Below are positions 1 to 8,367 of a DNA stretch of 64,000 nt, one piece after another. The stretch is from an uncultured Thioclava sp. (GTDB lineage: Bacteria; Pseudomonadota; Alphaproteobacteria; Rhodobacterales; Rhodobacteraceae). Each line of letters begins with the position of its first letter. The stretch's first letter is position 1. Location: assembly GCF_913064665.1 (NCBI RefSeq), contig NZ_CAJYBT010000015.1:1-64000 (forward strand). Direction: 5' to 3'. The translations under genes and the position numbers were made by a program. The notes below the pieces were generated by a model, which was given only the letters and a program-made list of their open reading frames with translations, ran no database searches and was not told the DNA's origin.

Positions 1-2
1 TG

Positions 3-134
3 CGCGCGATCACCGATCTGGGCGGTCGAATCACGTCACTTTCCGTCATGCCTCTGAAAGACGGAGAAATGAGCGCCAAGGCGCAAAGCGTTTTGATCAC
101 GCGCTTTGCCGAGGCCATTCGAAACGCGAATTGA
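3..134 (+). CDS. C-terminal end of an unidentified protein (truncated by window edge)
   Basis: An open frame runs from base 3 to a TGA at 132-134 and gives about 43 residues ending in RFAEAIRNAN. The upstream part lies outside the window. Codon choice (GCG, ATC, CTG, GGC) looks like the neighbouring real genes, which is why I treat it as the tail of a gene. The visible residues contain no motif I recognise, so no function is given. It is followed by a 143-base gap before the next gene. Confidence 0.5.
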   Translation, partial: RAITDLGGRITSLSVMPLKDGEMSAKAQSVLITRFAEAIRNAN

Positions 135-277
135 GGCTTGCAAGAGAACGCCACGCAAGGTGTTGAGGAATTTGTGATTTATTTCCCGAAAGGGACTTTC
201 GCGTAAAGAAACGATAAGAAATAACTGTTTCCATGTTGGAAATTGACGCGCCTGCGGGCGAGAGCATGTGGATTTAA

Positions 278-1054
278 GTGGTGAAATCGCGGCGAAGCTC
301 ATTTCTTGACCGGGTGGTTCAGCGCCGCGCCTTGGCGCGCTGGCGTGAAGCTGCAAGAACTGCAGGCAGTCTGGATCTGGCGCAATTGCCGCTTCTGCGT
401 TCAGATGCGCGTGCGCTACGCCGTGAAATCGACTCGGTGCTGCATCAGGTTGACGGGCGGCTACAAATGCCCCGGATCGGTGCCGATTCTGTGCCAGCTC
501 CGCCCACCAGCGATTGGGCTTGGCGCCCCGAGCTATGGCGTGGGCCGGTCTCTCCTTTCGGGGTGGCGGGCGCGCAGAATCGCGCCCAATTGGGGCGGGA
601 ACTGACCCTGTTTCACGACTGCGACGAGTCTGAAATCACCCTGCGCCAAATCCGCAACCGCCATGACAGTGATCTGGCTCCCTGCGCGCTGCGGATGGAT
701 GTGTTTCGTTTCAATGGCTCGTTTCTGTCTTTCGTGCTTGATCTGCCCGAAACGGCACTGCAGCGATTGCACCTCAATCATCTGGTGCGCCTTGATATGA
801 AACTGGAGCTAGAGCGCCCGCTGGAGATATTCTGTCGCCTCAACATCAAACATGGCCCGAATAGTGAGCAGTTGGTGCGCGAAATGCCATTGACGCAGGG
901 CGACAGCTTTGTGGAATTCGATCTCGCCTACACGCGGATGAACGAGAAGCGGCTGGAGAAGGCCTGGGTCGATATCATCTTTGAGCGCCCCGCTATGAAC
1001 CAGATTTTGCTGCGCGATTTGACGTTCTCGCGCTACCCACGCGCTGAGTTGTAA
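278..1054 (+). CDS. DUF6478-like conserved protein of Rhodobacteraceae
   Basis: This 258-residue soluble protein has no signal peptide or membrane segment. It has a basic, helical N-terminus (residues 1-25), a Trp-rich segment near residues 77-90 (DWAWRPELWRGP), and a beta-rich C-terminal half holding LFHDCDESEITLRQIRN and LNIKHGPNSEQLVRE. From memory it matches the Rhodobacteraceae family DUF6478, which has no known function. The start is one of two consecutive GTG codons (278 or 281); no clear ribosome binding site separates them. The next gene begins 10 bases downstream, so the two are probably co-transcribed. Confidence 0.8.
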   Translation: MVKSRRSSFLDRVVQRRALARWREAARTAGSLDLAQLPLLRSDARALRREIDSVLHQVDGRLQMPRIGADSVPAPPTSDWAWRPELWRGPVSPFGVAGAQNRAQLGRELTLFHDCDESEITLRQIRNRHDSDLAPCALRMDVFRFNGSFLSFVLDLPETALQRLHLNHLVRLDMKLELERPLEIFCRLNIKHGPNSEQLVREMPLTQGDSFVEFDLAYTRMNEKRLEKAWVDIIFERPAMNQILLRDLTFSRYPRAEL

Positions 1055-1064
1055 GGAACCTGCG

Positions 1065-1415
1065 ATGCTAGAGTTAACGCGCATTCATGCCGGACGCTGG
1101 GAGGCGGTTTGGCGCGCCCCCGAGGTCCCGGTGCTTGAAGTGTTGCATCTGGGTCAGGCGCTGGAGGGGCTCACGGTGAGCGGCGCGCCGATGGAATGGC
1201 ATATTTCACAACCGATCCCGGCAGAGCTGTTGTCAGATGGCGTTCTCAACTTTGTTGTGCGCGACTGCTCCAACGGCGCAGAGGTGGCGCATTTCGCGAT
1301 CATCGCCGGAGAGCCATTGGCCGATGATCTGCGCGCGGAGATCGACTTGCTGCGCGCCGAGTTGGACTTGTTGAAACAGGCGTTCCGCCGTCATTGCGCC
1401 GAGAGCGGCGCCTGA
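1065..1415 (+). CDS. Small hypothetical protein with C-terminal coiled coil
   Basis: This 116-residue protein follows the DUF6478-like gene by 10 bases, with an AAGGA motif before its ATG. I do not recognise the family. Residues 1-80 look like a compact beta domain. Residues about 84-108 form a strongly heptad-like acidic/leucine helix (LRAEIDLLRAELDLLKQAF) that suggests a coiled coil and therefore oligomerisation or binding to a partner, possibly the upstream product. No signal peptide, membrane segment or metal-binding motif is visible. Confidence 0.7.
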   Translation: MLELTRIHAGRWEAVWRAPEVPVLEVLHLGQALEGLTVSGAPMEWHISQPIPAELLSDGVLNFVVRDCSNGAEVAHFAIIAGEPLADDLRAEIDLLRAELDLLKQAFRRHCAESGA

Positions 1416-1545
1416 AAGTTGACAGGCGGGCGCGCGATCTGCGCCTCTCTTTCCCGCCGTTTAGTACCCAAAACACAATGTCGTTTTGACCTTGCGAGGG
1501 AGGCGGCGCACCCCTAGCCTTCGGCGCAAATATATGGAGGCGAAC

Positions 1546-2004
1546 ATGGCGAAAATTGACGCTCGACTGGACGAATTGGGACTCACTCTGCCCGCCGCAC
1601 CTGCACCTGCGGCGAATTATGTGCCCTTCGTGCGCAGTGGCAATTTGCTCTATGTCTCCGGGCAAATCTCGAACGGGCCGGACGGTCTGATCCTGGGTCG
1701 GCTTGGGGCGACGATGGATGTGGAAGAGGGCGCTGTCGCGGCGCGCTTTTGCGGGCTGGCGCTGATTGCGCAGGCCAAGGCGGCACTGGGCGATCTTGAT
1801 CGGGTGAAGCGGGTGGTGAAACTGACCGGTTTCGTGAATTGCACGCCCGATTTTACGGATCAACCGAAGGTCGTGAACGGCTGTTCTGATCTGATGGTCG
1901 AGGTGTTTGGCGATGCCGGGCGCCATGCGCGTGCCGCCGTCGGGGCGCCAAGCCTGCCACTTGGGGTCGGCGTGGAAATCGAAGCAATTTTCGAGGTCGA
2001 GTGA
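1546..2004 (+). CDS. RidA family protein (YjgF/L-PSP type)
   Basis: RidA proteins hydrolyse reactive enamine/imine intermediates released by PLP enzymes; this branch may have a different substrate. The 152-residue product has the family core YVPFVRSGNLLYVSGQIS near residues 24-41 and the C-terminal RAAVGAPSLPLGVGVEIEA with the conserved Arg that binds the substrate carboxylate. It is about 25 residues longer than classic RidA. ATG 1546 is chosen because GGAGG (1536-1540) sits five bases upstream; an upstream start at 1486 lacks this. Its stop overlaps the ATG of the next gene by one base. A second RidA lies at 42395. Confidence 0.88.
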   Translation: MAKIDARLDELGLTLPAAPAPAANYVPFVRSGNLLYVSGQISNGPDGLILGRLGATMDVEEGAVAARFCGLALIAQAKAALGDLDRVKRVVKLTGFVNCTPDFTDQPKVVNGCSDLMVEVFGDAGRHARAAVGAPSLPLGVGVEIEAIFEVE

Positions 2005-2768
2005 TGGCGCTACATCCTGCGTTTCTAAACCTGCCAATTGCGCATCGCGCGCTGCACGATACGGCCGCTGGCCGCCCCGAAAACAGTCTCGCGGCGATGC
2101 GCGCGGCGATTACAGCGGGCTACGGGATTGAACTTGACCTGCAGCCCTCGGCGGATGGCGAAGTGATGGTGTTCCACGATTACAGCCTGCATCGGCTGAC
2201 CGAGGAAACCGGCCCTGTGAAGGGCCGCACCGCGGCGGAGCTGTCCAACATTGCGCTGCGTGGCGGGGATGAGGGCATCCCCACGCTTGCCGAGGTGCTG
2301 GCGCTGGTCGATGGGCGCGCTCCGCTGCTGATCGAGATCAAGGATCAAGACGGCGCGATGGGGCCTAATGTCGGCCAGCTTGAGGCGGCGGCGGCGGAAC
2401 TGTTGCGCGATTACCCGGGGCCGCTGGCGGTGATGTCGTTCAACCCGCATTCCATCGCGGCGTTTTCCAAAGCCGCGCCCGCGATCTGTGTTGGGCTGAC
2501 CACATCCGCCTATGATGCGCAGGATTGGCAATTGTTGCCTGCAGCGCGACGTGATGCGCTGCGTTCGATTCCTGATTTTGACGCTGTGGGGGCGCAGTTC
2601 ATCTCGCATGAGGCGAAGGATCTAGACTCACCGCGCGTGGCAGATCTGAAAGCGCGCAACGTGCCGGTGTTGTGCTGGACGATCCGCTCGCTTGAGGCTG
2701 AGCTGCAGGCGCGCCGCATGGCGAATAACGTCACCTTTGAGGGCTATCTTTCGCCTCTGTCCGCTTGA
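2004..2768 (+). CDS. Glycerophosphodiester phosphodiesterase family protein
   Basis: The enzyme class hydrolyses glycerophosphodiesters to glycerol-3-phosphate and an alcohol. The 254-residue product carries the GDPD signature in order: AHRALHDTAAGRPENS near residues 13-28 (catalytic HR and metal-binding EN), GIELDLQPSADGEVMVFHD near 36-54 (metal-binding E-x-D and catalytic HD), LIEIKD near 112, and a late LCWTIRS. No signal peptide is seen, so a cytoplasmic UgpQ-like role is likely. ATG 2004 overlaps the RidA stop (TGATGG); a GTG one codon earlier is possible. Transport genes of a ugp operon are not nearby. Confidence 0.88.
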   Translation: MALHPAFLNLPIAHRALHDTAAGRPENSLAAMRAAITAGYGIELDLQPSADGEVMVFHDYSLHRLTEETGPVKGRTAAELSNIALRGGDEGIPTLAEVLALVDGRAPLLIEIKDQDGAMGPNVGQLEAAAAELLRDYPGPLAVMSFNPHSIAAFSKAAPAICVGLTTSAYDAQDWQLLPAARRDALRSIPDFDAVGAQFISHEAKDLDSPRVADLKARNVPVLCWTIRSLEAELQARRMANNVTFEGYLSPLSA

Positions 2769-2825
2769 CCAAAAGGTGGCTCGCCCCAAGTTCAGCGAAA
2801 GCCCCCGCAAACCTCGGCAGGTGCC

Positions 2826-3998
2826 ATGGATCAAAGCGTTGAAATCACGCTTCATTCGGATATTTCCGAAATAAGCGAAAGTGATTGGAATGCCTGTGCG
2901 TGCCCAGAGCTTGCGCAGGGCCTGCGGGCCTATGATCCGTTCACAACGCATCGGTTTCTGGCCGCCTTGGAGGCGTCTGGATCTGTCGGACCGGGCACTG
3001 GCTGGGACGCGCGCCATTTGGTGGCGAAGGTCGAGGGCCGGGTGATTGGCGTCGCTCCGCTTTATGTCAAAAGCCATTCTCAGGGCGAATATGTGTTCGA
3101 TCATGGCTGGGCGGATGCGTTCGAGCGCGCCGGTGGGCGCTATTACCCCAAGCTGCAATGCGCGGTGCCTTTTACGCCGGTGGCGGGACGCCGACTTTTG
3201 GTGCTGCCGGGGTTGGAAGAGACCGGGCGGCGCGCCTTACTGGCCGGCATGGCGCAAATTGCCGAGGGGGCGGGCGTCTCGTCGGTTCACATGACGTTTT
3301 GTACGCAACCCGAGATGGAGGCCGCCGCAGACGCGGGTTGGCTGCCCCGCATCGGCCAGCAGTTCCACTGGATCAATCGCGATTACACCAGCTTTGACGA
3401 TTTCCTCGCCGAGCTTTCGTCGCGCAAACGCAAAGCCTTGCGCAAAGAGCGCGCTCGGGCGCAGGCGTTTGGCGGGCAGATCATTTCACTGACAGGCGAT
3501 GACATTCGCCCCGAGCATTGGGATGCGTTCTGGACGTTTTACCAAGATACCGGCAGTCGGAAATGGGGCCGCCCCTATCTGACGCGCGCCTTTTTCGACG
3601 CGTTGCATGAGATGCGCGAGGATGTACTGTTGGTGCTGGCGCTGCGTGATGGCACGCCGATTGCAGGGGCTCTGAACCTGATCGGGCGTGAGGCGCTGTT
3701 CGGACGCTATTGGGGTTGCATCGAGGATCACCCCTATCTGCATTTCGAACTGTGCTATCATCAGGCCGTGGATTGGGCGATTGCACAGGGATTGAAACGG
3801 GTCGAGGCGGGCGCGCAAGGCGAGCACAAGCTGGCACGCGGCTATCTTCCGGTCGCCACATATTCGGCGCATTGGATCGCTCATCCGGGCCTGCGACGCG
3901 CGATTGCCGACTACCTTGAGGCCGAACGCACGGCCGTTGATGAAGATATCGAAATCCTGACCGAGATGGGGCCGTTTCGGAACCTCAAGGAACCGTGA
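2826..3998 (+). CDS. FemAB-like / COG3146-type N-acyltransferase
   Basis: This 390-residue protein belongs to the predicted acyltransferases with a double GNAT-like fold related to peptidoglycan FemAB enzymes. Supporting features are YVFDHGWADAFERAGGRYY near residues 90-108, YPKLQCAVPFTPVAGRRLL, a central FLAELSSRKRKALRKERAR near 195-213, FGRYWGC near 298, and the late LKRVEAGAQGEHKLARGYLP. The true acceptor is not known; peptidoglycan or another amine is possible. No membrane segment is visible. ATG 2826 has an upstream GGCAGG. It follows the GDPD gene by 57 bases and precedes an MscS channel in the same direction. Confidence 0.82.
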   Translation: MDQSVEITLHSDISEISESDWNACACPELAQGLRAYDPFTTHRFLAALEASGSVGPGTGWDARHLVAKVEGRVIGVAPLYVKSHSQGEYVFDHGWADAFERAGGRYYPKLQCAVPFTPVAGRRLLVLPGLEETGRRALLAGMAQIAEGAGVSSVHMTFCTQPEMEAAADAGWLPRIGQQFHWINRDYTSFDDFLAELSSRKRKALRKERARAQAFGGQIISLTGDDIRPEHWDAFWTFYQDTGSRKWGRPYLTRAFFDALHEMREDVLLVLALRDGTPIAGALNLIGREALFGRYWGCIEDHPYLHFELCYHQAVDWAIAQGLKRVEAGAQGEHKLARGYLPVATYSAHWIAHPGLRRAIADYLEAERTAVDEDIEILTEMGPFRNLKEP

Positions 3999-4041
3999 AG
4001 GGCATCGGGCGTTTGTCACAGGACATATTAAGGGGACTTGA

Positions 4042-4923
4042 ATGACTTTGGACGATCTTACGAATGTCAGCGGCTGGCTAACCCAGACACGCATCGACGC
4101 GGCAATCCTTGTGGCGGTGAATGTTCTGGCCGCACTGGTGATCCTGCTGCTGTCTATGTCCGTCTCGGCATGGGCCAAGCGCCGGATCGTGTCGCTATCA
4201 AACAGTCATCAAAAGCTAGACGATACTCTGTTCGGTTTCCTGGGAAATTTAGCGAAATACCTGATTCTCGGGATCGGGATCATCTTCATTCTCAATCGCT
4301 TTGGTATTCAAACGACATCGCTGGCCGCCTTGATCGGTGCCGCAGGTCTGGCCGTGGGTCTGGCGCTGCAAGGGGCGCTGAAGAACTTGGCCGCCGGTGT
4401 GATGATCATCATGTTTCGCCCGTTCCGGCAGGGTGATTTCATCGCAGCGGGCAGCGAAAGCGGAACGGTGACTGAGATCCAGCTGTTTTACACGGTTCTG
4501 ACGACCTATGACGGGTTGCAGATCATCGTTCCCAACAGCGATATCTGGTCGAGTTCGATCATCAATTACTCGGCCAATGCGACGCGGATGATGGATCTGA
4601 CGATTGGGGTCGCCTATAATGCGGATCTGAAAAAGACGCAGTCCATTCTTGAAACTATCTCGACCTCGGATGCCCGCGCTTTGGCCGATCCCGCCCCGAC
4701 GATCCGGGTGAAGGCGTTGGGGGATAGCTCGGTCGATTTCACCTTTCGGGTCTGGGCCAATTCAAGCGATTACTGGGCTTTGCAAGCCGAGATGCTGCGC
4801 AAGATCAAGGAAGAGTTCGACGCCAATGATATCGGCATTCCCTTCCCGACACGCACTTTGGAAGTCGTGCAGGTGCCCCGTATCGAAACTGCGCAGAAGC
4901 CTGCGCAAAGCGGTGCAGTCTGA
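4042..4923 (+). CDS. Small-conductance mechanosensitive channel (MscS family)
   Basis: This inner-membrane channel releases solutes on hypo-osmotic shock. Length is 293 residues, close to E. coli MscS. Three hydrophobic segments are visible, near residues 18-42, 62-85 and 89-110. The third is the pore helix (AALIGAAGLAVGLALQGALK, Gly/Ala packing pattern), followed by FRPFRQGDFI and the beta domain with VPNSDIWSSSIINYS. The ATG at 4042 is preceded by AGGGGA at 4031-4036. With trehalose synthesis genes at 9.5 kb, this is one of two osmotic-stress loci in the window. Confidence 0.93.
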   Translation: MTLDDLTNVSGWLTQTRIDAAILVAVNVLAALVILLLSMSVSAWAKRRIVSLSNSHQKLDDTLFGFLGNLAKYLILGIGIIFILNRFGIQTTSLAALIGAAGLAVGLALQGALKNLAAGVMIIMFRPFRQGDFIAAGSESGTVTEIQLFYTVLTTYDGLQIIVPNSDIWSSSIINYSANATRMMDLTIGVAYNADLKKTQSILETISTSDARALADPAPTIRVKALGDSSVDFTFRVWANSSDYWALQAEMLRKIKEEFDANDIGIPFPTRTLEVVQVPRIETAQKPAQSGAV

Positions 4924-4979
4924 GTTGCAGGGAGGCGCGGAAGCGCTAGGTTTCGTCAGATGCGTTATGGGAGAAAGAT

Positions 4980-5342
4980 ATGACCACAAAGCTAGACTCT
5001 GAGGAACGCAAAGCGCTGTTGCGCGGGCTGGAAGATACCGGCTGGCGCGCGGCAGAAGGCGCGGATGCGCTGGTCAAACGGCTGATGTTCAAGGATTTCT
5101 CTGCCGCTTGGGGGTTCATGTCACAGGCCGCGCTCTGCGCCGAAAAGATGGATCACCATCCCGATTGGCGCAACGTCTATAACAAGGTCGAGATCACGCT
5201 TTCGACGCATGATTGTGGCGGCGTCAGCGTTTTGGATATCGAGTTGGCGCGTGCACTCGATGCGCTGGCGGACGATGACTGCGAGGTTGATCGCGATATC
5301 GGGCGTCCGATCATGCGGCTTGCGGATGAGGTGCCGGAATAG
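4980..5342 (+). CDS. phhB: Pterin-4a-carbinolamine dehydratase
   Basis: The enzyme dehydrates 4a-hydroxytetrahydropterin to quinonoid dihydrobiopterin during aromatic amino acid hydroxylation. The family signature KMDHHPDWRNVYNKVEI appears near residues 56-72, followed by STHDCGGVSVLDIELA. The protein is 120 residues, against about 95-100 for the family, because of an acidic C-terminal tail of roughly 20 residues after ALADD. No aromatic amino acid hydroxylase is nearby, so the role may be general pterin repair or another job. The start has GGGAGAAAG at 4969-4977. Confidence 0.9.
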   Translation: MTTKLDSEERKALLRGLEDTGWRAAEGADALVKRLMFKDFSAAWGFMSQAALCAEKMDHHPDWRNVYNKVEITLSTHDCGGVSVLDIELARALDALADDDCEVDRDIGRPIMRLADEVPE

Positions 5343-5351
5343 GATTTGGTT

Positions 5352-5377
5352 CGGCGGAGAGCGCAAGCCCTCCGCCG
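5352..5377. terminator. GC-rich hairpin between convergent genes
   Basis: CGGCGGAG (5352-5359) pairs with CTCCGCCG (5370-5377) around a 10-base loop. It lies exactly between the ends of the pterin dehydratase gene and the peroxiredoxin gene, which converge. There is no T-run on either side, so it may instead protect 3' ends or act with Rho. Confidence 0.4.
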
Positions 5378-5384
5378 CGCAAAC

Positions 5385-5873
5385 TTAAATCGCGGCCAGC
5401 AAGCTTTCGCCCGCCGAGGCCTCGCAGGTGCCGGGGCTATCCTCGACATGCAGCACTTTGACAACGCCATCTTCGACCAGCATCGCATAGCGCTTTGAGC
5501 GGTTGATCAGGCCCGCGGGCGGGGCGTTGAAATCCATGCCGATGGCTTGGGTGAACGCGCCTTCCGCATCAGCGAGCATGCTCAGCCCCGCCGCAGTCGC
5601 GCCGGTTGACTCGCCCCAAGCCTGCATCACGAAGGGGTCGTTGACCGCGACGCAGATGATTTCATCCACGCCCTTTGCAGCAAACGCATCCTTAGTGCGC
5701 AGGAAGCTGGGCACATGGGCGGTTGTGCACACGCCGGTGAAAGCGCCCGGCACCGCGAAGATGACGATCTTGCGGCCCTTCATCTTCTCGCCAAGGCTAA
5801 CATCTTGCGGGCCTTCGCTGCCCATCGAAAGAAAGGTGGCGCCTGGAAGGACGTCGCCGGTGGTGAGTGTCAT
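5385..5873 (-). CDS. Peroxiredoxin (Prx5 type, glutaredoxin/glutathione-linked)
   Basis: This cytoplasmic enzyme reduces peroxides with thiols. The 162-residue product has the peroxidatic motif PGAFTGVCTTAHVP (Cys near residue 49) and a second Cys in EDSPGTCEASAGES near the C-terminus, in the position expected of an atypical 2-Cys Prx5 protein. Conserved Arg and the NDPFVMQAWG segment fit the same group. The gene stands alone and is divergent from the flavoprotein reductase gene at 5956, with an 82-base shared upstream region. A separate grxC lies at 13279. I cannot assign the reductant from sequence alone. Confidence 0.92.
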   Translation of the reverse strand: MTLTTGDVLPGATFLSMGSEGPQDVSLGEKMKGRKIVIFAVPGAFTGVCTTAHVPSFLRTKDAFAAKGVDEIICVAVNDPFVMQAWGESTGATAAGLSMLADAEGAFTQAIGMDFNAPPAGLINRSKRYAMLVEDGVVKVLHVEDSPGTCEASAGESLLAAI

Positions 5874-5955
5874 GGAATGCTCCGTTGCTGTCGCGTTGCG
5901 TTTGTCGCTTGGGACGATATAGGGTCAAGCGCGGGTCAGGCCAGTGGAGATTGAT

Positions 5956-7158
5956 ATGAGCGGCATCGTTATCGTTGGAGCGGGGCAAGCGGCGGCCTCG
6001 ATGGCGGCGAAATTGCGCGGTCTTGGCTATGACGGGGCGCTCAGTGTTGTCGGATCAGAACCGGTGCCACCCTATCAGCGTCCACCGCTATCCAAGGCCT
6101 ATTTGCTGGGCGAAATGGCAGTAGAGCGGCTGACCCTGCGCTCAGATACATGGTGGGCGGAGCATGATGTAAGTCTGCGTCTGGACACCACGGTGAGCGC
6201 GATTGACCCGGGCGCGCAAGTCTTCACCCTGTCGGATGGCGATACCCTTGAATATAGCGATTTGGCGCTGTGCACAGGCGCCACGCCCAAGCGGCTGCCT
6301 GCCGCGATCGGTGGCGCATTGGATCACGTTTTCACGGTGCGCAATCTGGCCGATGTCGATGCGATGCGCGCGCTGTTCGTAGCGGGCAAACGGCTGGTGG
6401 TGATCGGCGGGGGGTATATCGGCCTTGAGGCGGCAGCGGTGGCGCGCAAACTGGGGCTTGAGGTCACGTTGATCGAGGCCGCCCCACGCATTCTGGGCCG
6501 GGTGGCCTGCGAAGAGACGGCCGAAGCGATCCGCGCGCTGCACCACACGCATGGGGTCGAGATCATCGAGGGCGTCGGGCTAACGCGATTGACGGGCGAT
6601 GCGTGGGTCACCGGGGCCGAGTTGAGTGATGGCCGCATGATCGCCGCGGATTTCGTTGTGGTCGGCATTGGCGTCACCCCCGATGACGCGCTTGCGCGCG
6701 CGGCTGGGATCGCCTGTGACAATGGGATCGCGGTGGATGCGCGGGGCCGCAGTTCAGACCCGCATATCTGGGCGGCGGGCGATTGCGCGTCCTTTCCCTA
6801 CGCAGATGGCAGGCTGCGGCTGGAAAGCGTGGGCAACGCGATTGATATGGCCGAATTGGTGGCTGCGAACATGCTGGGGGCGGCCCAGGAGTATACGCCC
6901 AAGCCGTGGTTCTGGTCAGATCAGTTCGACGCCAAGTTGCAAATCGCCGGGTTAAATCTGGGTTATGACAAAGTGGTTGCGCGTGCAGGCGAAGGCCAGA
7001 GCTTCTGGTATTTCCGGGACGAGCGGTTGATTGCGGTCGATGCGCTTTCGGATGCGCGGGCCTATATGATCGGCAAGCGGCTGATCGAAGGGGGCAAGCC
7101 CGTCACATCAGCGCAGGTTGCTGACCCGACATGCGATTTGAAGGCTTTGCTGAAATGA
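5956..7158 (+). CDS. NAD(P)H:ferredoxin reductase, FAD-dependent (putidaredoxin/rhodocoxin reductase type)
   Basis: The product passes electrons from NAD(P)H through FAD to a [2Fe-2S] ferredoxin, often for a P450 or dioxygenase. It has 400 residues. An N-terminal FAD-binding IVIVGAGQAAASMAAKLR lies at residues 4-21, then PPYQRPPLSKAYL, a second dinucleotide fold VVIGGGYIGLEAAAVA near 149-164, and IWAAGDCASF near 273. The C-terminal third is the reductase dimerisation domain. ATG 5956 is preferred over an in-frame GTG at 5944 because GGAGA lies between them at ideal spacing. The stop overlaps rsmD by four bases (ATGA). No ferredoxin or oxygenase gene is nearby. Confidence 0.9.
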   Translation: MSGIVIVGAGQAAASMAAKLRGLGYDGALSVVGSEPVPPYQRPPLSKAYLLGEMAVERLTLRSDTWWAEHDVSLRLDTTVSAIDPGAQVFTLSDGDTLEYSDLALCTGATPKRLPAAIGGALDHVFTVRNLADVDAMRALFVAGKRLVVIGGGYIGLEAAAVARKLGLEVTLIEAAPRILGRVACEETAEAIRALHHTHGVEIIEGVGLTRLTGDAWVTGAELSDGRMIAADFVVVGIGVTPDDALARAAGIACDNGIAVDARGRSSDPHIWAAGDCASFPYADGRLRLESVGNAIDMAELVAANMLGAAQEYTPKPWFWSDQFDAKLQIAGLNLGYDKVVARAGEGQSFWYFRDERLIAVDALSDARAYMIGKRLIEGGKPVTSAQVADPTCDLKALLK

Positions 7159-7718
7159 GAATCATTGGTGGCGAGCGGCGCGGGTTGAAACTGGCCGACG
7201 TGGGGGCGGGCGATGCGCAGGCGCATCTGCGCCCGACCACCGACCGGGTCCGCGAGAGTATCTTCAACCTGCTGATCAATGGTGGTCATGGCAACCCGGT
7301 GGCGGGGGCGCGCGTGCTTGATCTATTTGCGGGCACCGGCGCGCTGGGCCTTGAGGCCTTGTCGCGCGGGGCCGCGCGGGTCGCCTTTGTCGATGACGGC
7401 ACAGTGGCGCGCGCGCTGATGCGCCAGAATATCGAGGCGATGCGCGCGATGGGCGTCAGCGATGTGTGGCGGCGCGATGCGACCAAGATGGGGCCGTGCC
7501 GGGGCGCGGGCTATGACCTGATCTTTCTGGACCCGCCTTATGGGATGGGGCTGGGCGAACGCGCGATTGCCTCTTGCCTTGAAGGTGGCTGGATTGCCCC
7601 CGGCGCGATGGTGGTCTGGGAGGAAAGCGCCGCGCCAATGGTGCCTGCACCTTTGGTTCAGATCGACCAGCGCCGTTACGGCGATACGCTGGTCACATTA
7701 GCAAGGAACCCAGAATGA
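7155..7718 (+). CDS. rsmD: 16S rRNA (guanine966-N2)-methyltransferase
   Basis: RsmD methylates G966 of 16S rRNA using SAM. The 187-residue protein starts MRIIGGERRGLKL, typical of the family. It carries SAM motif I VLDLFAGTGALGLEALSRGA near residues 54-73 and the N2-methylguanine catalytic motif FLDPPYG near residues 126-132. The ATG at 7155 overlaps the reductase stop (ATGA), and its own stop overlaps the next gene's ATG (7715) by four bases, so the three genes are translationally coupled. Confidence 0.94.
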   Translation: MRIIGGERRGLKLADVGAGDAQAHLRPTTDRVRESIFNLLINGGHGNPVAGARVLDLFAGTGALGLEALSRGAARVAFVDDGTVARALMRQNIEAMRAMGVSDVWRRDATKMGPCRGAGYDLIFLDPPYGMGLGERAIASCLEGGWIAPGAMVVWEESAAPMVPAPLVQIDQRRYGDTLVTLARNPE

Positions 7719-8364
7719 ACGTGCAAGCGGTTTTGTTTGATTGCGATGGTGTGCTGGTGGATAGCGAGCCTGCGACCTTCGATCTTCTGGGCGAGGATCT
7801 TGCCGCGCATGGGCTAGCGATGTCGCATGACGAGATGGAGCGTATGTTCATCGGCGGCACCATCGAAGGCGTGGCGCATCAGGCCCGCGAGATGGGGCGA
7901 CCCTGCCCGCCGATTGGGTCGAGAGCTATTACATCCGGCTTTATGCGCGGCTGCGCGAGGGGGTCGCACTGATGCCGGGGATTGCGGAACTGCTGGATCG
8001 GCTTGACCGTGCGGGCATTGCCTATGCGGTGGGCTCGAATGGGCGAATGGCCAAGATGGAGGCCACGCTGGGCCAGCATCCCGGCATCAAAGCGCGGCTC
8101 GAGGGGCGGCTGTTTTCGGGGCAGGATATGGGCTGTCCCAAGCCCGATCCGGCCCTGTATTTGCACGCAGCCCGCGCGGTTGGCGTGGACCCCGGCTACT
8201 GTGTGGTGATCGAGGATAGCGCGACCGGCGCGCGTGCGGCCAAGGCGGCCGGGATGCGCTGTCTGGGCTACGCGCCGCAGGGGCCGAATCCGCGCCTTGC
8301 TGCAGAAGGCGCGGAGCTGTTTACCGATATGGCGCAAGTTCCGGGGCTGATCGGGCTGGAATAG
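7715..8364 (+). pseudogene. HAD-superfamily phosphatase, interrupted by a -1 frameshift
   Basis: The N-terminal part (7715-7972) has the HAD nucleophile motif FDCDGVLVDSEP and the cap-domain start. The remainder (to 8364) has SNGRMAKM (motif II), CPKPDPALYLHAA (motif III) and VIEDSATGARAAKAAGM (motif IV). The two halves are in different frames. If one G is restored in the GGGG run at 7894-7897, the reading becomes MGATLPADWVESYYIRL and the two join into one 216-residue phosphoglucomutase/gluconate-phosphatase-like HAD protein. Without the base, translation ends at 7972 with no catalytic motif III or IV. A sequencing error in the G-run is as likely as real inactivation. Confidence 0.85.
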
Positions 8365-8367
8365 GGT

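Noticed and set aside
36-356. 106-codon minus-strand frame at the left edge
   Set aside because: It is antisense to the partial gene and to the DUF6478-like gene start, with no recognisable features.
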